Shown here: positions 25,401 to 33,019 of the stretch, piece by piece
Numbering within the stretch: the stretch's first letter is position 1
Layout: each line of letters opens with the position of its first letter
Source: Tiliqua scincoides
Lineage: Eukaryota > Chordata > Lepidosauria > Squamata > Scincidae
NCBI RefSeq assembly: GCF_035046505.1
Contig: NC_089822.1
Span: 92,285,659-92,349,658 of the forward strand
Length of the DNA: 64,000 nucleotides
Reading direction: 5' to 3'
Position numbers and translations under genes: made by a program
The notes under the pieces: model-generated
Seen by the model: only the letters and a program-made list of their open reading frames with translations
The model's database searches: none
Told to the model about the DNA's origin: nothing

Positions 25401-26595
25401 CACATCCCACTAGCATTTTAGTGGGGCTTATACCATGAATTTCAGAAAAAATGACGTGCTACTTGTTTCACTTGTAAATTCTAGGCTGTATGATGACAAC
25501 AGGAAAAGCTACACAATGACCGTTGCTGGAAGAAGCACAAAACCCATTGAATGAAGCAGTGCCAGGAAAGTTAAAAAAAGAAAAGAAAATGAAAGCACTG
25601 GACCTTACCCCTGGTCGACTATCTTGTCCTGCCTTGCTCCCCTTAATCTTTGGAAGAACGGCTCCATTCTGACACCACCGAACAAAAGAGAAAAGGGTTT
25701 GCAAGTCAAATCCCAGTCCTACCATCAAGTTATAATTATGAAAAGGAAAAATTCAATGACATTTTCCACTAATGTAACAGTACAGTATACCGTTTCTATT
25801 TGAACCCAAGTCTTGGGGGTGGTAAAATTCCTATAGTAGCAAAATTGTCCCCAATGCTCTTTCCCTCCCACAAAGTTGGACGGCAAAGGATAGGCAATGG
25901 ATAAATATTTACTGAGGCTTGACAGGAACATGGAACCATAGTAAATTCAGGCCTAGAAAATGGTCTGAGAGCACCTCTCTTTCTTATGCTGTTAAAACTA
26001 AGGAGATCTCATCTTGGCCTGGATAGGAGTGCACCAGTGAGGGGGTGCAGATCTGATTTAAGCAGCCCTTGCCTCAGACTCATAGCCAACCAGAGTCCTT
26101 TAGAACTTCAGTGTGTATGCTTATGAAGTACCTGCAGGAATATTAGATTGAATTCCAAGCCAGATTGATCAGAAGAGTGCCCATATTTATATAAAAGCTC
26201 TGTTCTGCTTGGCTACTAAAAGGCCAGACTGTGAATCAGGGTGTTTCAAATCTTACAGCCTGATCTTAGCCATGTTTACTCAGCATAAGCCCTACTGGTT
26301 GCAATGGGACTTGCTTCCAAGCAGGTATGCTGCTTTAGGACTCCTGCCCTAATTTTATCTCTTCCATCTGTAGGTCATGGAATACGCTTCATGGAATTAG
26401 ACATTTTAATTGGTATAAGCACTTCCCTAATTTCAGCATAATTAATCTGTTCTATACAAACATATTCCATGAAATTGTAAATATTTTTACCTTAGGAGAC
26501 AAATAATACTTATAATAGTACAACTGGAAGAGGAGGAAGACTGAGCTTGTCAAAGTAAGAAGACCCAGCACCACGTTCTTGTTAATTCTCTGCAT
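13286..26595 (-). CDS. FKTN: FKTN: fukutin, complete, nine coding exons
   Basis: Fukutin is a Golgi type II membrane enzyme that adds ribitol-5-phosphate from CDP-ribitol to the core M3 glycan of alpha-dystroglycan; FKRP and the LARGE enzymes extend it. The exons join in frame to 1386 nt: 461 residues, exactly the human length. A short cytoplasmic start (MQRINK) precedes one membrane helix at about residues 8-28. The lumenal part ends in a LicD-type nucleotidyltransferase domain; its Asp-Val-Asp motif sits at 317-319, as in human. The [13 protein letters not shown] and [12 protein letters not shown] blocks are intact, and the protein ends EWEEVIQLY. All introns are GT-AG with matching phases. 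No break was found, so the gene looks functional. It lies downstream of FSD1L in the same orientation, as in mammals. The 5' non-coding exon(s) are not located. Confidence 0.97.
14140..14290 (+). mobile_element. Probable tRNA-derived SINE fragment
   Basis: GGTGGTGCTGTGGATGAAG and the B-box-like GACCCGGATTCCAATT are followed by a 3' part with AGGATTGTCAAGAGGATAAAA. This order is seen in many tRNA-derived SINEs. The copy is worn and its boundaries are approximate. It lies in the FKTN intron between coding exons 8 and 9. Confidence 0.4.
15060..15077 (+). repeat. (GA)n microsatellite
   Basis: A short perfect GA dinucleotide run lies within the FKTN intron between coding exons 8 and 9. Confidence 0.8.
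15556..15683 (-). CDS. FKTN: FKTN coding exon 8
   Basis: This 128-nt exon encodes [20 protein letters not shown] and continues [22 protein letters not shown] (residues 349-390) plus two bases of Lys391. Acceptor TTGCAG and donor GTATGA flank it. It is almost identical to mammalian fukutin and belongs to the transferase domain. Confidence 0.96.
15742..16508. mobile_element. hAT-type element with internal minisatellite
   Basis: The left end GGGGTGTCAAAGATAAGGCC and the right end GAGTTTGACACCCCTG are inverted. Flanks TTATGGAG (15734-15741) and TTATAGAG (16509-16516) match at 7 of 8 positions. Length is 767 bp with no transposase. It lies in the FKTN intron between coding exons 7 and 8. The interior is largely the minisatellite at 15917-16315. 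Confidence 0.88.
15917..16315 (+). repeat. Minisatellite of ~50-60-bp units
   Basis: Degenerate units of the type GACCCACC..GAAATGCTCAGGG followed by CCCGCCCAAGACCCACCAG repeat about seven times. The proline-, tryptophan- and glycine-rich open frames on both strands follow from this repeat and are not genes. Confidence 0.85.
16909..17191. mobile_element. hAT-type element (283 bp)
   Basis: Ends CAGGAGTGTCAAACTTAAGG and GTTTGACACCCATG are inverted and resemble the element at 15742-16508. Flanks TATTGGAT and TCTTAGAT agree at 6 of 8 positions. It contains a short direct repeat around TTAATGACATCACTTCC. It lies in the same FKTN intron. Confidence 0.75.
17553..17686 (-). CDS. FKTN: FKTN coding exon 7 (catalytic DVD motif)
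   Basis: This 134-nt exon starts by completing Gly304 and encodes [19 protein letters not shown] and [20 protein letters not shown] (residues 305-348). It holds the Asp317-Val-Asp319 motif of the nucleotidyltransferase fold, the expected metal and CDP-ribitol binding centre. Acceptor TTTTAG and donor GTTGGT flank it. Confidence 0.96.
18245..18374 (-). CDS. FKTN: FKTN coding exon 6
   Basis: This 130-nt exon encodes [20 protein letters not shown] and [20 protein letters not shown], ending TCL plus the first base of Gly304 (residues 261-303). The LSSGTCLG block matches human fukutin. Acceptor TTGTAG and donor GTAAGG flank it. Confidence 0.96.
18588..18829. mobile_element. Composite hAT-like element with captured hAT-end/SINE junction
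   Basis: The left end CAACTGTGGT and the right end AGTTTCAGAACCATTG are flanked by GACTAATG (18580-18587) and GACTAAAT (18830-18837), which agree at 6 of 8. Inside, 18661-18807 matches 24880-25026 base for base without gaps, with 8 differences in 147. That block runs across the right end of another hAT element into a tRNA-type SINE. Confidence 0.65.
19380..19585 (+). mobile_element. LINE 3'-tail fragment with local duplications
   Basis: GATACCATAGTCTTTTGAGA followed by CTGAAGGTTGCCAAC is the same 3' tail, in opposite orientation, as that of the LINE fragment at 31447. Before it, GTACAGACTTTCAGAG and AGAGTTCAGAGTTCAG are locally duplicated (19458-19540). It lies in the FKTN intron between coding exons 5 and 6. 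Confidence 0.55.
20356..20488 (-). CDS. FKTN: FKTN coding exon 5
   Basis: This 133-nt exon completes Lys216 and encodes [20 protein letters not shown] and [20 protein letters not shown], ending SFFQ (residues 217-260). HSRFIECR and EAR-FFQ match human fukutin. Acceptor GGCAG and donor GTTAGT flank it. It is the more diverged part of the protein, between the N-terminal lumenal and transferase regions. Confidence 0.95.
20736..21148. mobile_element. Non-autonomous element with GCCCAAT/ATTGGGC ends
   Basis: The stretch opens with GGGCCCAATTCTATGGG and closes with AATATAGGATTGGGC, a short inverted pair seen at the borders of several repeats here. The interior is GC-rich and non-coding in any recognisable sense. 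Family not identified. It lies in the FKTN intron between coding exons 4 and 5. Confidence 0.5.
21367..21644 (-). CDS. FKTN: FKTN coding exon 4
   Basis: This 278-nt exon encodes [20 protein letters not shown], then [40 protein letters not shown] and [19 protein letters not shown] (residues 124-215), plus two bases of Lys216. It is strongly conserved with human fukutin. Acceptor TTTCAG and donor GTAAGA flank it. Confidence 0.97.
22045..22116 (+). repeat. (TG)n then (GAT)n microsatellites
   Basis: A TG-rich run (about 22045-22061) is followed by CTGCTAATAAAGG and then GAT triplets (about 22094-22116). The order suggests the tail of a decayed LINE, but no coding remnant is seen upstream. Confidence 0.7.
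22684..23006. mobile_element. hAT-type element (323 bp)
   Basis: The left end CAGGGGTTTCCAACTACGGC and a right end containing GATGCGGCCC and AGTTTAGAGACCCGG are imperfectly inverted. Flanks GTGTACAA (22676-22683) and ATGTACAA (23007-23014) match at 7 of 8. It lies in the FKTN intron between coding exons 3 and 4. Confidence 0.8.
23425..23628 (-). CDS. FKTN: FKTN coding exon 3
   Basis: This 204-nt, phase 0-0 exon encodes [40 protein letters not shown] and [18 protein letters not shown] (residues 56-123). The VYLIDP and PRDFT-FAL blocks match human fukutin. Acceptor AAACAG and donor GTAAGG flank it. Confidence 0.96.
24596..24951. mobile_element. hAT-like element; source-type end of the duplicated block
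   Basis: The left end CAGTGTTTTCAAATTGTG and the right end AGTTTGAGAACCACTG are inverted. Flanks CTTCAGGT and CTTTAGGG agree at 6 of 8 if a few bases are allowed at the left border. GGTGGGTCGCGAGTCAATTT lies near the left end. Its right end and flank recur inside the element at 18588-18829. Confidence 0.65.
24960..25150 (+). mobile_element. tRNA-derived SINE
   Basis: The start resembles a tRNA 5' half (GGCTCACTAGTAATAGAGCA then CCTGCCCTGCATG). A body with CCCTGGCATCTCCAAGTAGA, AGGAGAGTGGCTGCCAGTCA and CCAGATGGACCAGTGG follows, typical of a common reptile tRNA-SINE. No functional claim. It lies in the FKTN intron between coding exons 2 and 3. Confidence 0.7.
25609..25668 (-). CDS. FKTN: FKTN coding exon 2
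   Basis: This 60-nt, phase 0-0 exon encodes [20 protein letters not shown] (residues 36-55), the variable stem just after the membrane helix. Its start matches the human NGAGLSK stretch. Acceptor TGTCAG and donor GTAAGG flank it. Confidence 0.93.
26262..26345. repeat. Single copy of the ~85-bp squamate repeat
   Basis: CATGTTTACTCAGCATAAGC, then CAATGGGACTTGCTTCC, then GCAGGTATGCTGCTTTAGGA have the order of the unit arrayed at 30680-30930. It lies in the FKTN intron between coding exons 1 and 2. Confidence 0.55.
26491..26595 (-). CDS. FKTN: FKTN coding exon 1 (start; signal-anchor)
   Basis: The ATG at 26595-26593 starts [20 protein letters not shown] and [15 protein letters not shown] (residues 1-35), aligning residue for residue with human MSRINKNVV and containing the single membrane anchor. 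The donor GTAAAA follows. The exon continues upstream as 5' UTR to a probable acceptor CCACAG, giving an exon start near 26675. Confidence 0.96.
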
Positions 26596-26648
26596 TAGTC
26601 TTCAGGGCTGACTGGACCATTGGTGGAGAAGAGCTTGGTCCTTCTCAT
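26595..26648 (-). promoter_or_regulatory. Upstream ORF overlapping the FKTN start codon
   Basis: An ATG at 26648-26646 opens a 17-codon frame ([17 protein letters not shown]) whose TAA shares its last base with the FKTN ATG (TAATG, 26597-26593). The uATG has A at -3, a fair Kozak context. A second ATG ([12 protein letters not shown]) also overlaps the start in a third frame. Such a layout could lower FKTN translation or make it depend on reinitiation. Whether this leader is used depends on the true 5' exon. Confidence 0.6.
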
Positions 26649-27546
26649 CTTTTCAGGTGGCCTTCTCTGACTTGGCTGTGGGGAAACACAGCTGTGAAAA
26701 ACATCCCGCACTGAATTAAAGGGACCACAGGGGTCTGCATCGGTTATTAGTGCATATAAGAAGATCTAGTTGTTGTTTTTTTTAATGCATGTAGACTAAA
26801 TACTTGTGCATATTCCAGTTGGGGAAAAAAGATAGCAGTTCAGTAAACCAGAATGCAAATCACTCCCTATATTACAGTATTCTTAAAATCTATTTTTAAT
26901 CTCAATAGCAAGGGGAAGAAACAAACATAAGACTAAACAATGCCCAATACATGCCCCAAATGCCTACAACTAGGGACATGATCTAGTTAAGGTTTATCAC
27001 TTTTAAGTCCTATTTATTTCATTGGGCGCAGGCTGTGCGTGTGGTCAATTCTCCCACTGAACTCATGGGACCTGCATATACCCATTTCACTTATGCAACA
27101 CAGTGTGTAAAAAAGAACATACAATGAAAATTTATCTGTACTTGCTGTCTAACTAAGCCAGAGATCTCATCAAAGTGTCTTGGTAACTCCTGGCAAAGGT
27201 CTCTCTCTAAAACATTCTTGGGAAGTATGTTATGTCTATTGGTTAACCTCTACTTATATGCTTCCTGAAGCTCTCAAAGAACTCCAGGTTGGCGAAGCAC
27301 AACTTCCCTCTGCAGAATCTGTGATGATCCTGTGCTACATAATTCTGGCTTTAAACATGCATTCCATCTTCTTATACAGCACAAACATTATGCTAACTAA
27401 CCTGCAATTTCTATGCTTCCCCCAGAATGCTTTTTAAAATTTGATAATTTTGATTGCTTTTCAACTGTCTAGCAAGGAAGCATATTTTAAGCTACAATTC
27501 TTTCAAAAGATCATTTCAACACTAAAATAGCTTTGGGGTGTATGCT

Positions 27547-27869
27547 GGGGTGACCAAACTTGCTTAACATAAGAGACACATACGATAAACTTCAGATGTT
27601 TGCGAGCCGTAAAAGAAATGTTTGAGAGCAGCAATTTTTAAGAAGCATTTAATTTCTTAAATATATTTACTCACCATGAACATTAAACGTACGCTTTCTC
27701 CAGTGGACTCTCGGTGTATACCTGGTAGATAATTATAAAACTTGAACATTTTTATTTACCTTTTACATGAATTGTGATGCAAAAAGCTCAGCCTACATAT
27801 TTCCGTGAGCTGCACATGATAAGTTAAAGAGCGGTATGTGGTTTATAAGCTGTGGTTTGGCCACCCCTG
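27547..27869. mobile_element. hAT-type element (GGGTGACCAAAC ... GGTTTGGCCACCCCTG)
   Basis: The ends are inverted repeats. The flanks GTGTATGC and ATATATGC agree at 6 of 8 positions. The interior (TTGCTTAACATAAGAGACAC, GATGTTTGCGAGCCG) resembles a widespread reptile non-autonomous hAT family. No transposase is present. Confidence 0.75.
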
Positions 27870-29187
27870 ATATATGCCATCTGTACCTGGTGGACTTGCT
27901 AATTTCTAAATTTGTAGAGGAGCTCCAACTCAGTTCTAAGAGTTGCCCTCCCCTAAAATAGATATTGAAACATGAGGATCTCTCCAACACCTCCAACAGC
28001 AAAGACCCAAAGAATTTTCAGCTTCACTACAATCTCCATTTCCACATTTAGCAATCCTTTCACTTCTTTGCAGTCTAAATAGTCCCAACTTGCCACTGCT
28101 TGAGGTATAAAGATGTGTTTATGGCTAGTCTCAGTATTTTTAGCAACAAGTTCTAAACAAGCATTCAAGTTATTTTTCTGCTTGCTTTGTCTGTGTCAGA
28201 CATTTGTTTTGCCAGAGTTCGTACTTCTCACTGGGACAAGATGTCCATCTTTCAGAGCCCAATTTCTTGCATTTTATAACTTATTCAGCTCTGCTCCTTA
28301 ACCATGCTAGCATTCTCTTGGACTTATTTGCATCTTTCCTAATCTGGGGAAGATACCTTCTGCATAGCTTCTATTGTTATTAATTTAAAAAAAAACAAAA
28401 AAACTTTCAATTGTTCCAGAAAGATTTCGGTATATTTCTCAAATCTGGAAGTTTTGTTCCTTTTTCACAAGCTGAGGATGCATTCATACAGCCAAGTTAA
28501 TGCTTCAGATCCACATGCACTATGGGGAAGAAAGAAGTCAACATCCCCAGGCCTGCAGGACCTTAACACTGAATTCTATGGAGACAAGCACAGGTCAGAG
28601 AATGTTATTACTGTATTGTATGTTTTAAAATATTGTAAGCCTCCTGGGGGAGTGGCCTCTTCAGAGATAGAAAGGTGGGATATAAATATCTAGATGAATA
28701 AATGGATATTTGAAGCCACCCGTTACAACTTTTTATCTTTCAAATACTTCCTTTTTCCTCCTCCATCTCAAGCTGATTCCCAGAGCCTCGGTCAGGTGCA
28801 ACACTATAATAGCAACCAAACTAACAAGGAGAAAACTCAAAAAGCTTGTGTCAAGCTCTGTGAGGCATCAAAACATAATCAAACTAGAACCTTTTCCCTC
28901 CACAGACTCTCCCTAATATACAGCTTGTGCTTTTGACCCAAGGATAAAATTCTTCATTTCCTACCACTGAGAATCAGTAAAGGGGGGGGGGGCAAGAGAG
29001 ATACACCTTTTGAATGTCTACCTGCAACACACCCATTGAAAGAGACAACATCTCAGGAAAAGTTATTTTTCTATATACAATTTTAAACCACGTTACTCCC
29101 ATGACTCCCACTTGTGATGCAAATTCTACCTCTCCAAATCACTTTCAGCGAAGCTGTCATCCCCCACTGAAACAAAATCACATAAAG
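27870..29187. other. Upstream of FKTN coding exon 1; LINE/SINE tail at 28620-28700
   Basis: This is mostly unassigned AT-rich DNA. AGCCTCCTGGGGGAGTGGCC followed by GGTGGGATATAAAT near 28640-28690 is the 3' end of an L2- or CR1-like element in plus orientation. A G-run lies at 28982-28991. FKTN 5' non-coding exons may be hidden here but cannot be recognised. Confidence 0.4.
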
Positions 29188-29340
29188 CAGTAGTTTCCAA
29201 ACTTTTTCAACTGGTGGCTCCCCATTAGGGTTACAATCCACATTGTATAGGGTGGTGGGTTTTCCCAAGGATTCTGCAGCTCCCCAAGCTGGTTTCCGCA
29301 GCTCTCTGGGGAGACACAGCTCACAGTTCGGGGACCACTG
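29188..29340. mobile_element. Short hAT-type element (153 bp)
   Basis: Ends CAGTAGTTTCCAAACT and AGTTCGGGGACCACTG are inverted. Flanks ACATAAAG (29180-29187) and ACATAAGG (29341-29348) match at 7 of 8. It is the same family as 6911-7078. Confidence 0.85.
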
Positions 29341-29729
29341 ACATAAGGGTAATGAGCTTGCCCTTTCTCTCCCTCTCTTCACTGATATTTATAATGCATT
29401 GTTTATCAACATTTGTCCCCAATGTTACCATTTTTAATGGTCCACTTAATGATGTCATTGCCAGTTGCTTCCAGGCTGGAAGGCCAGGCGCAACACAACA
29501 CACGCAGGTAAGGGGCTCATGGTGAACGGCAGGTCTTTTTTGATTGCACAAAAAGTGCACCCTGGAGCTCTGCCTGCTGAGCCAAGCCTCCTACCACAGT
29601 TTGTTGCATTGTGTTGTTGGTCTCACTGCAAGGTGTCAGGGATCTGCCCGTCCTTATCACTGCTTGTCACAACGCGTTGCTGTTCTTGTTGCCAGGTGGT
29701 GGGGATCTGGATGTCCTATGCATACCACC

Positions 29730-30059
29730 CAGAGTGACCAGGCGTCCTCTTTTTCCAGGACATGCCCTCTTTTCTAGCCTCGTGTCCTGGAAAGGAACTG
29801 AAATGTCCTCCTTTTCCCTGTGAGTGGGCCCCTGCAGGCAGTGCATAGCCTAATTTACAAATTATGTGTAATATAGTTTTCTATATAGCTTCTAATTAAT
29901 AAATTACATGTCATATAATATTATGCTTAATAATAAGTAACATATTGTTTAAATTAACCACATGAAATCCATATACAGTGTTTTTAGCTTGTATTTTGGC
30001 ATGTCCTACACTTTGGGGTGCCTGGTCCTCTGTTGCGGTTATGACATCTGGCCCCCCTG
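29730..30059. mobile_element. hAT-type element, sister of 1283-1611
   Basis: It begins CAGAGTGACCAGGCGTCC and ends ATGACATCTGGCCCCCCTG. Flanks ATACCACC and GGACCACC agree at 6 of 8. Interior text (GTGTCCTGGAAA, GTGTTTTTAGCTT, TTTGGGGTGCC) and length (330 against 329 bp) match the copy at 1283. Confidence 0.8.
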
Positions 30060-30119
30060 GGACCACCAGGCACCACCTGGAGTGCCACCAGTGGCACAAG
30101 CAGCACTGACTGAGAAACA

Positions 30120-31170
30120 CTGTGGCAGTAGGTTGTGATACACTGAGTCAGCGTGTCGCATTCCTGCCCAGGCACTCCCAAGGGCAGCACTCCAGCAGCT
30201 GCCACCCTGACGGACACAGCAGGCAAAACAAAGGGGGTGGGAGGAGGGCAGGGGGCAAGCAGAGCCAGCCCCCCCAAAGCCTCTCAGCGCAGCCCAGGCA
30301 CACCCAGGGCCCCCACACACTGACTCAGGGCAACAAGGCAGCAGCTGCAGTGCTGAGCTCTGGCAACAGGACGGGACAGCAGCAGCTCCCTCCACTTCCC
30401 CCCCCTTACCGTTCAGACGAGGATGGAGACGCCTCACGCCCTCCTAAAGGCAGGCTCTGGGGTTGTTGTATTTTTTTTTGCGACACCCTGCTTGACGGCC
30501 CCCTCCCCTCGCGAACGGCAATTTCACGCTTTACGGCAGCAGGGGCTCAATTCAATTCAGTTCACCTCCATGCAACCCACGCCTGCTTGGAAGCAAAGCC
30601 CGCTTATTCTTTCAACGGGAGGGGCTTCCTCCTAGGCGCAGGGGAGCCTCACCGCCCCATCCCGTTTGCCATGCTTGCTTAGGCTGTAGTCCTATCCCCA
30701 CTTTTCTGGGAGTAAGCCCCATTGACTATAATAGGGCTTACTTCTGAGTAGACTTGCAGAGGCTTGAGCTCTGAGGCTGCAATTCTATCCCCACTTTCTT
30801 CTGAGTAGACTTGCATTGGATTGGGCTCTTAGGCTGCAATCATATCGACGCTTACCTGGGAGTAAGCCCCGTTGACTATAATAGAACTTACTTCTGAGTA
30901 GACACGCAGAGGATTGGGCTCTTACGCATGCCATGGCAGTGGGATCTCCAGGTCAGCGTGCAGAGGGATGGCAGCAGCACCCGTAACCCATTGCTGCCCT
31001 GCCCACAGGTGTACACATCTGGTCCCTGTTGCATTTATGCAACGTTGGGCCGAACTGGCTTTAAAAACAGGCAGAGTGCGCGCATCGGGTTAGAAGGGAA
31101 AGATACTTGTAGGAGAAATTTTGGCCAGTGGAGAAAATTTTGGCCAGATAAATGTGGATAGGATGGCAGC
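30120..31170. promoter_or_regulatory. CpG-enriched intergenic zone; candidate FKTN promoter
   Basis: CpG is denser here than in the flanks, for example CTCGCGAACGGC near 30509 and AGTGCGCGCATCGGG near 31074. The position between the FSD1L 3' end and FKTN coding exon 1 suits a housekeeping-type promoter. However, much of the zone is repeat (array at 30680-30930), and no first exon or splice donor could be proved. Treat it as a lead only. Confidence 0.25.
30680..30930. repeat. Three tandem ~80-bp GGGAGTAAG units
   Basis: Each unit runs AGGCTGCAATCCTAT-like start, CTGGGAGTAAGCCCC, ACTATAATAG, CTTACTTCTGAGTAGAC and a GGATTGGGCT-like end. The middle copy lacks its centre. The unit is one of the most frequent short repeats in this window and in squamate DNA generally; I do not know its formal name. 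Confidence 0.8.
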
Positions 31171-31446
31171 CTTATTTCCTGTGCAACTGTTAGTTGGAGT
31201 TGGAATAGATGGGGGCAGGATGGTTGCCCATTTGAAAACTAAGACCAGCAAAATGTGAGCCACACAAAACATCTGAAAGAAGATCCTTCTGCTTGTGTGT
31301 GTGAGAGATATTGGGGGGGGGGGGACCCACCGCTGCCCTGAAATAGCTGTGCTACAACCCTGGTTCTCTGCATTAGTTCTATGGGCAGCTGCGTCACTGC
31401 AGTTTTGTTTTCGGGGGCACCAAACTAGGACTTGCAACTACTTCTT

Positions 31447-31645
31447 GTTGGCAACCTTCAGTCTCGAAAGACTATGGTATCGTGGTCTGAATGGTGGTTC
31501 TGGAACAGCATCTAGTGTGGCTGAAAAGGCCGATTCGGGAGTGACAATCCCTTCCACACTGGGAGCAAGTGCAGTCTTTGCCCAAGTGTCTCTTCAAACA
31601 TGCCATGCTGCACAGCCTGCCTCCAAGCGGAACGCTCAGGTACTT
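31447..31645 (-). mobile_element. LINE 3' end with C-terminal zinc finger
   Basis: On the minus strand the frame encodes CTCSQCGRDCHSRIGLFSHT followed by a further Cys, the C2H2-type C-terminal finger of a squamate non-LTR retrotransposon. The preceding LCSMACLKRHL region is a diverged part of the same ORF. The 3' tail ACCATAGTCTTTCGAGACTG precedes AAGGTTGCCAAC. Only the last part of the element is present, and its upstream border is uncertain. Confidence 0.7.
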
Positions 31646-33013
31646 GCAACACAAACCCAGAAATTCACTACAGACCGGACGATGGGTTGCTCTAGCTTTC
31701 TGAGTCTATGGTCACGCGTCACCCTCACTGCTGGTTCAGCGTCCACCTGTGAGCATTCGATGCCCAGTACAGCCAGAACTGCTGTTGGTTCATTGACTAT
31801 GAACAGGGATATGCCCTTTTATGCGCCTGCGCAGATCAGAAGCAAGCTGGCCATACTTCTGCACATGACACGACTGTGGGGAGAAAGCACAACTGGAGTG
31901 AAGTCCCAATAGATCATAGTGGGGGATGAACTTCCATACAACCAACTTTGCAGCTCTCCAAAGCCTTTGGCTCAGAGAAACGGAATTTAGATCTATAGGT
32001 ATAGGCTTCTCTACCCCACATCCCATAGAGTATGGGTTTAGCCACTGCAGGGCTCTTTTCATAGGAAGCCCAAGCTTGTCTTTTCTGCAAGTTTTGCCAG
32101 CTTTTAAACGCTTAGGTAGTCTTATTTAGAAAGATGGTTGGAGGTGGACCCAGCACCTAAAATCCTGCTTCCTTTCCACATATTGACACGACAAAAAGTT
32201 ACAAAAGTAATTCAAAAACCTAAATACAAATACAAGAACTGTCTAGTTGGAGTATCTATTCATAGTTTAATTGAAACGCATTTTTAGGAATTTAAAATTT
32301 TCTATTCAACATCACTGATCGAACAGCATCTTAGCACTTTTGGACAGTATAGGATTTCCTATTCAATGTTAATCAAGGTTAACAATCCTTCAGTTGGGTT
32401 TACCAGAGTTATGTTCAGGTGAAGAACTTCCATCCTGGCAGAAATATACAGGTTGGAACACAGTATCTGGGGGAGGGGGGGTCTGTCCCAAAACTCCCAC
32501 CTAGAGACTGGGATCCAAGTTTAAACAGGGTTAACAAATAAGTGAGAATATCAGGGATCCTACCATTTTGCTACCAAACCACACTACTTCCAACCCATAA
32601 AGCTGTTTAAGCACTAAAGGCCCATTTCCAGGTTACCCAGATTCTTTCCTCCTCCAAAATGCAATGCATTTTGGGGGGGAACCTGGGAGAAGGAACCTCC
32701 GCATGACCCAGAAGTGAGTCTTACACTTAAGTGTAAGTTTTACACTTAAAAACAGCTTTACAGTCTTGGAAGTGGTGCAGTTTGGCCAAAATTGGTAGGA
32801 ACCCTGATTTTAATGCTTTTGTTTTAATGCCATTTAAAGTAGGACCTTAAACTAGTTAAGCTAGTATATCTGCTGATATCCTCTAATCTGAAGATACCGA
32901 ATCTGTGGATACCTGGGTCCCACTATAGTTGCCTCTTTCCACACACCCCCTTTCTCAATTACATACATTACCCTTAGGAAAAAAAAACAGGAAAAAGCAA
33001 TGGTTTTCAAAAG
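31646..33013. other. Intergenic DNA between FSD1L and FKTN
   Basis: No gene is recognised. The long open frame across 31295-31912 is partly antisense to a LINE tail. A stretch near 32860-32930 (GGATACCTGGGTCCC) resembles pieces at 40490 and 52700 and may be a worn repeat. Confidence 0.4.
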
Positions 33014-33019
33014 TTTATT
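33014..33019 (-). terminator. Candidate distal FSD1L polyadenylation signal
   Basis: AATAAA on the minus strand lies 3.4 kb past the FSD1L stop, where the repeat-poor stretch ends. Other hexamers in the interval include 33279-33284, 33671-33676 and 35586-35591, so shorter transcripts are possible. Confidence 0.3.

Noticed and set aside
30122-30682. Open frames of 186 (+) and 132 (-) codons in GC-rich DNA
   Set aside because: GC-rich, low-complexity composition with few stops on either strand, no domain and no splice context; better read as a CpG-rich zone with repeats.
31295-31912. Open frame of 205 codons on the plus strand between the two genes
   Set aside because: It runs antisense across a LINE 3' end (31447-31645) and has no recognisable domain; its length follows from the repeat composition.
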